Shown here: one piece after another, positions 5,041 to 7,662 of the stretch
Position numbering within the stretch: position 1 is the stretch's first letter
How the letters are laid out: every line of letters begins with the position of its first letter
Source: Candidatus Zymogenus sp.
Lineage (GTDB): Bacteria; Desulfobacterota; Zymogenia; Zymogenales; Zymogenaceae
Assembly (NCBI GenBank): GCA_030613285.1
Contig: JAUWME010000092.1
Location: forward strand, 1-7,662
Direction of reading: 5' to 3'
DNA: 7,662 bases
Notes under the pieces: model-generated
Seen by the model: the letters and a program-made list of their open reading frames with translations, nothing else
Told to the model about the DNA's origin: nothing
Databases searched by the model: none
Translations under genes and position numbers: made by a program

Positions 5041-5688
5041 ATGGCTTTGAAGATAAAGGTCAACTCCACGCTGATTGTCATGGTTATATTCTCGATCTTG
5101 GCAATTTCAGCGGCAATCATTGTTACACTTCTTTCCAAAGACATCATCTCTGTTGGCGATCAAAACATTGCCATGTGGTTGCAAAATCTCGTGGCGTGGA
5201 CAAAGGGTGGTATGGTTTCGGAGCTCTTCTGGAGGATTGCAAACTTCTCTGTTATGATCATAGTCCTGCACCTTGCTCTAACCGACAAGGCCGTTGGCTT
5301 TTTTAAAAACCGCAAGCTGGCGATTAGTGAAGCCGTTGATAATGCAGCTGATACAAAGATAACCGCCGAAAAGAGACATGAGGAAGTCCTCGCAAAGTTC
5401 TCAAAGGCAAAAGAAGAAATCGAAGATATCAAATCATCGTTTATCGAGGAAGGCAAAAAAGAGCGTCAAAGGCTTATTGAAAACGCCGAAAAAGAGGCTG
5501 AAAAAATACGTATTCAGGCCAAAAATAGCATTGCGCAAGAACTCGTTAAGGCAAAGCTTGCCATCAAGGCAGAGGCCTCCGATTTGGCGATAAAAATGGC
5601 GGAAGAGATATTGAAAAAAAATATCAAGAAAGAAGATCTTTCCAGAATGACAAAAGAATATATAAAAAAGGCTGCTGAACTGACATGA
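5041..5688 (+). CDS. atpF: F1Fo ATP synthase subunit b (peripheral stalk), with extra N-terminal hydrophobic segment
   Basis: This is the second stalk subunit, expected to pair with b' and to contact delta at the top of F1. It has two hydrophobic segments: residues 9-31 (after a basic MALKIK start), and about 62-80, which includes the conserved WRIANF (64-69). FFKNRK (87-92) follows, then a long charged coiled coil to the C-terminus. The first segment resembles an uncleaved or cleavable export signal, or an additional membrane helix, and is seen in some deltaproteobacterial b subunits. With it the protein has 215 residues, against about 156 for E. coli b. I chose ATG 5041, with GGAAGGA (5025-5031) nine bases upstream. 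A longer frame begins with TTG at 5008 but would overlap atpF' and lacks a ribosome site. The stop overlaps the atpH start in ATGA. Confidence 0.94.
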   Translation: MALKIKVNSTLIVMVIFSILAISAAIIVTLLSKDIISVGDQNIAMWLQNLVAWTKGGMVSELFWRIANFSVMIIVLHLALTDKAVGFFKNRKLAISEAVDNAADTKITAEKRHEEVLAKFSKAKEEIEDIKSSFIEEGKKERQRLIENAEKEAEKIRIQAKNSIAQELVKAKLAIKAEASDLAIKMAEEILKKNIKKEDLSRMTKEYIKKAAELT

Positions 5689-6236
5689 GCCAAAAAAAGA
5701 TTGCAAGAAAATATGCCAGTGCCTTAATGGAACTTGCCAAAGAGGATAAAAAAGAGGCACGATACGGAGAAGAAATACTCTCTTTTGCAACATTGCTGAA
5801 AAATGACAAAAGTATCTGGAATTTCTTTGTCGGACCTGCAGGGTCTTTAGATATTAAGAAGTCCGCCCTAAAAGATATCTTGTTAAAAATAAAGTTCTCC
5901 AAGGTGGTAAATAATTTCCTCCATTTGCTCTTGGACAAAGAGCGTCTTGTTTTAATAGGTGAGATTGTTGAATCATATCATCTTTTGTTAGACGAAGCGG
6001 AAGGAAAAGTCAGGGCAAAAATCGTAAGTGCCGCCCCCCTAACAAAGACCGAGATCGATAAAATAGTTGAAAGGCTTTCAGCCACGGTGGGTAAAAAGAT
6101 AGCCGCCGACGTCAGTCTGGACACCGACATAATCGGTGGTATTGTCGTTTATGTAGGCAGCTTGGTCTTTGATGGAAGTATTAGGACTCAGCTGGATAAT
6201 ATTGGATATAACCTCAAAAAGGGACAAATTGATTAG
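5685..6236 (+). CDS. atpH: F1Fo ATP synthase subunit delta
   Basis: Delta (OSCP-like) sits on top of the F1 head and joins the N-termini of the alpha subunits to the b/b' stalk. The N-terminal helical domain opens with the conserved [12 protein letters not shown] (residues 7-18). The C-terminal domain carries the family signature [19 protein letters not shown] followed by RTQL (148-170). Its 183 residues match the usual 175-185. The ATG overlaps the atpF stop by four bases (ATGA), suggesting translational coupling. A purine-rich AAAAAGG lies about 13 bases upstream, a rather long spacing. The next gene starts one base after its stop. All visible conserved positions are intact. Confidence 0.96.
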   Translation: MSQKKIARKYASALMELAKEDKKEARYGEEILSFATLLKNDKSIWNFFVGPAGSLDIKKSALKDILLKIKFSKVVNNFLHLLLDKERLVLIGEIVESYHLLLDEAEGKVRAKIVSAAPLTKTEIDKIVERLSATVGKKIAADVSLDTDIIGGIVVYVGSLVFDGSIRTQLDNIGYNLKKGQID

Positions 6237-6237
6237 C

Positions 6238-7662
6238 ATGGAAATCAAAGCCGAAGAAATAAGCAGTATTTTAAAGAAACAGATTCGAGACTACGAAAAA
6301 AAGCTCGAAATAACTGAAACCGGTACAATCCTTTATGTCGGCGATGGTATCGCCAGGATATACGGCCTTGAAAACGCCATGGCAGGAGAGCTCTTGGAGT
6401 TTCCCGGTGAATTGACAGGCATGGTCCTAAACCTTGAGGAGGACAATGTAGGCGCTGCCATTTTTGGTGAAGATTGGCATATCAAAGAGGGCGACACTGT
6501 CAAGAGAACCGGTCGAATTGCCGAAGTTCCCGTAGGAGAGGCCCTTTTGGGAAGGGTGGTAAACGCCCTTGGCGAACCCATCGACGGGAAAGGACCAATT
6601 CAAACAAAGGAACATTTTCCCATCGAAGTCAAAGCACCGGGCATCGTTTACCGTCAACCAGTCAAGGAGCCCCTCCAAACTGGGATTAAGGCCATCGATT
6701 CCATGACGCCCATCGGCAGAGGACAGAGGGAACTTATTATCGGTGACCGTCAGACAGGAAAAACCGCCATAGCCATCGATACCATCTTAAATCAGCGCGA
6801 CACCGACGTAGTTTCAATCTACGTTGCAATAGGACAAAAACGTTCCACAGTAGCCCAGTTGGTCGATACACTAAACAAACATGGCGCAATGGAAAAGACC
6901 ATCATCGTTGCGGCGACGGCCTCAGAACCAGCACCTCTTCAGTTTATTGCCCCCTATACCGGCGCTACAATGGGAGAATATTTTCGGAACAACTCAGGGC
7001 ACGCCCTTATCATTTACGACGATCTTTCAAAGCACGCCGTGGCGTATCGACAACTCTCCCTACTTCTGAGGAGGCCCCCCGGCAGAGAGGCATACCCCGG
7101 AGATGTCTTTTATCTCCATTCAAGACTCTTGGAAAGGGCAGCAAAACTCTCTGACGACAAGGGTGGTGGATCGCTAACAGCGCTTCCAATCATCGAAACC
7201 CAAGCGGGTGACGTCTCTGCGTACATTCCAACAAACGTAATCTCTATTACAGATGGACAAATATTTCTCGAATCTGACCTATTCTTTTCCGGCGTGCGGC
7301 CAGCCATTAATATTGGACTTTCAGTATCCCGAGTCGGTGGAAGTGCCCAAATAAAAGGGATGAAGCAGGTATCAGGCTCGTTGAGGCTCGACCTTGCCCA
7401 GTACAGGGAGATGGCGGCATTTGCCCAGTTTGGATCAGACCTCGACAAGACCACACAAGCCCAGCTTGCCCGTGGTAGTAGGCTCGTGGAGATACTAAAA
7501 CAACCTCAATATCAACCTCTACCAGTAGAAAAACAGGTACTCATCGTTTTTGCCGCTACAAAAGGCTTTACAGATGAATATCCTGGTGAGGCCCTGAATA
7601 AATATGAAAAGGAGTTATACTCCTTCATAGATTCAAAACATCCAGAAATTCTAAATGAAATA
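6238..7662 (+). CDS. atpA: F1Fo ATP synthase subunit alpha (C-terminus beyond window)
   Basis: Alpha forms the F1 hexamer with beta. It binds nucleotide at non-catalytic sites and supplies the arginine finger to the catalytic sites. The frame is open for 475 codons to the right edge, so about 25-35 residues should be missing. It begins with the typical [16 protein letters not shown]. The Walker A motif GDRQTGKT is at residues 169-176, the same numbering as in E. coli. It is followed by [14 protein letters not shown], the Walker B-like [32 protein letters not shown], and the [10 protein letters not shown] segment containing the arginine finger R365. The C-terminal helical domain is partly present ([18 protein letters not shown]). 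I chose ATG 6238 because the N-terminus is canonical. AAGGGA (6219-6224) is a somewhat distant ribosome site, 13 bases away. atpG, atpD and atpC would be expected next. Confidence 0.98.
   Translation, partial: MEIKAEEISSILKKQIRDYEKKLEITETGTILYVGDGIARIYGLENAMAGELLEFPGELTGMVLNLEEDNVGAAIFGEDWHIKEGDTVKRTGRIAEVPVGEALLGRVVNALGEPIDGKGPIQTKEHFPIEVKAPGIVYRQPVKEPLQTGIKAIDSMTPIGRGQRELIIGDRQTGKTAIAIDTILNQRDTDVVSIYVAIGQKRSTVAQLVDTLNKHGAMEKTIIVAATASEPAPLQFIAPYTGATMGEYFRNNSGHALIIYDDLSKHAVAYRQLSLLLRRPPGREAYPGDVFYLHSRLLERAAKLSDDKGGGSLTALPIIETQAGDVSAYIPTNVISITDGQIFLESDLFFSGVRPAINIGLSVSRVGGSAQIKGMKQVSGSLRLDLAQYREMAAFAQFGSDLDKTTQAQLARGSRLVEILKQPQYQPLPVEKQVLIVFAATKGFTDEYPGEALNKYEKELYSFIDSKHPEILNEI

Noticed and set aside
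5434..5938. Minus-strand frames of 104-119 codons across atpF and atpH
   Set aside because: They lie opposite coiled-coil coding sequence and are Phe/Leu-rich because they mirror Lys/Glu codons. They are shadows of the sense genes.
1..7662. Mobile elements, CRISPR arrays, tRNA or rRNA genes
   Set aside because: I found no transposase-like ORF, no regularly spaced repeats and no tRNA- or rRNA-like sequence on either strand by reading. A covariance-model search was not possible here.

Overview
The window looks like a chromosomal housekeeping segment from a Gram-negative bacterium of moderate to low G+C. The order ParA, ParB, bactofilin, then ATP synthase b', b, delta and alpha, with no a or c subunit gene in front, is an arrangement I know from Desulfobacterota (former Deltaproteobacteria) and related lineages. 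This taxonomic placement rests on gene order and protein style only. A neighbouring or candidate phylum is equally possible.

Layout. Positions 1-123 (minus strand) hold the first 41 codons of an unrecognised, divergently read ORF that runs off the left edge. mnmE (147-1601) encodes the tRNA-modifying GTPase. The 229-base gap after it carries a near-consensus parS site (1637-1652) inside a larger inverted repeat, and a small stem-loop. parA (1831-2604) and parB (2604-3482) overlap by one base, and a bactofilin gene (3599-4078) follows. A 535-base stretch (4079-4613) has no convincing gene. It holds a perfect 10-bp hairpin and then the control region of the ATP synthase operon: a strong sigma-70-type promoter, an 11-bp inverted repeat with one arm inside the promoter spacer, and a terminator-like hairpin with a T tract only about six bases after the predicted transcription start. 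The operon is atpF' (4614-5039), atpF (5041-5688), atpH (5685-6236) and atpA (6238 to the right edge, about 475 codons present). The gamma, beta and epsilon genes are expected beyond the edge.

How the genes work together. ParB binds parS and, with the ParA ATPase, segregates the origin region. Bactofilins form polymers and in some bacteria position ParABS components, so the parS-parA-parB-bactofilin block is a plausible chromosome-positioning module. The atp genes encode the peripheral stalk and the first catalytic-head subunit of F1Fo ATP synthase.

No new multi-gene system is visible. The most interesting material is non-coding: the parS context, and the atp leader, where repeated ACTTC/GAAGT modules allow several mutually exclusive RNA folds, one of which would cover the atpF' start codon.
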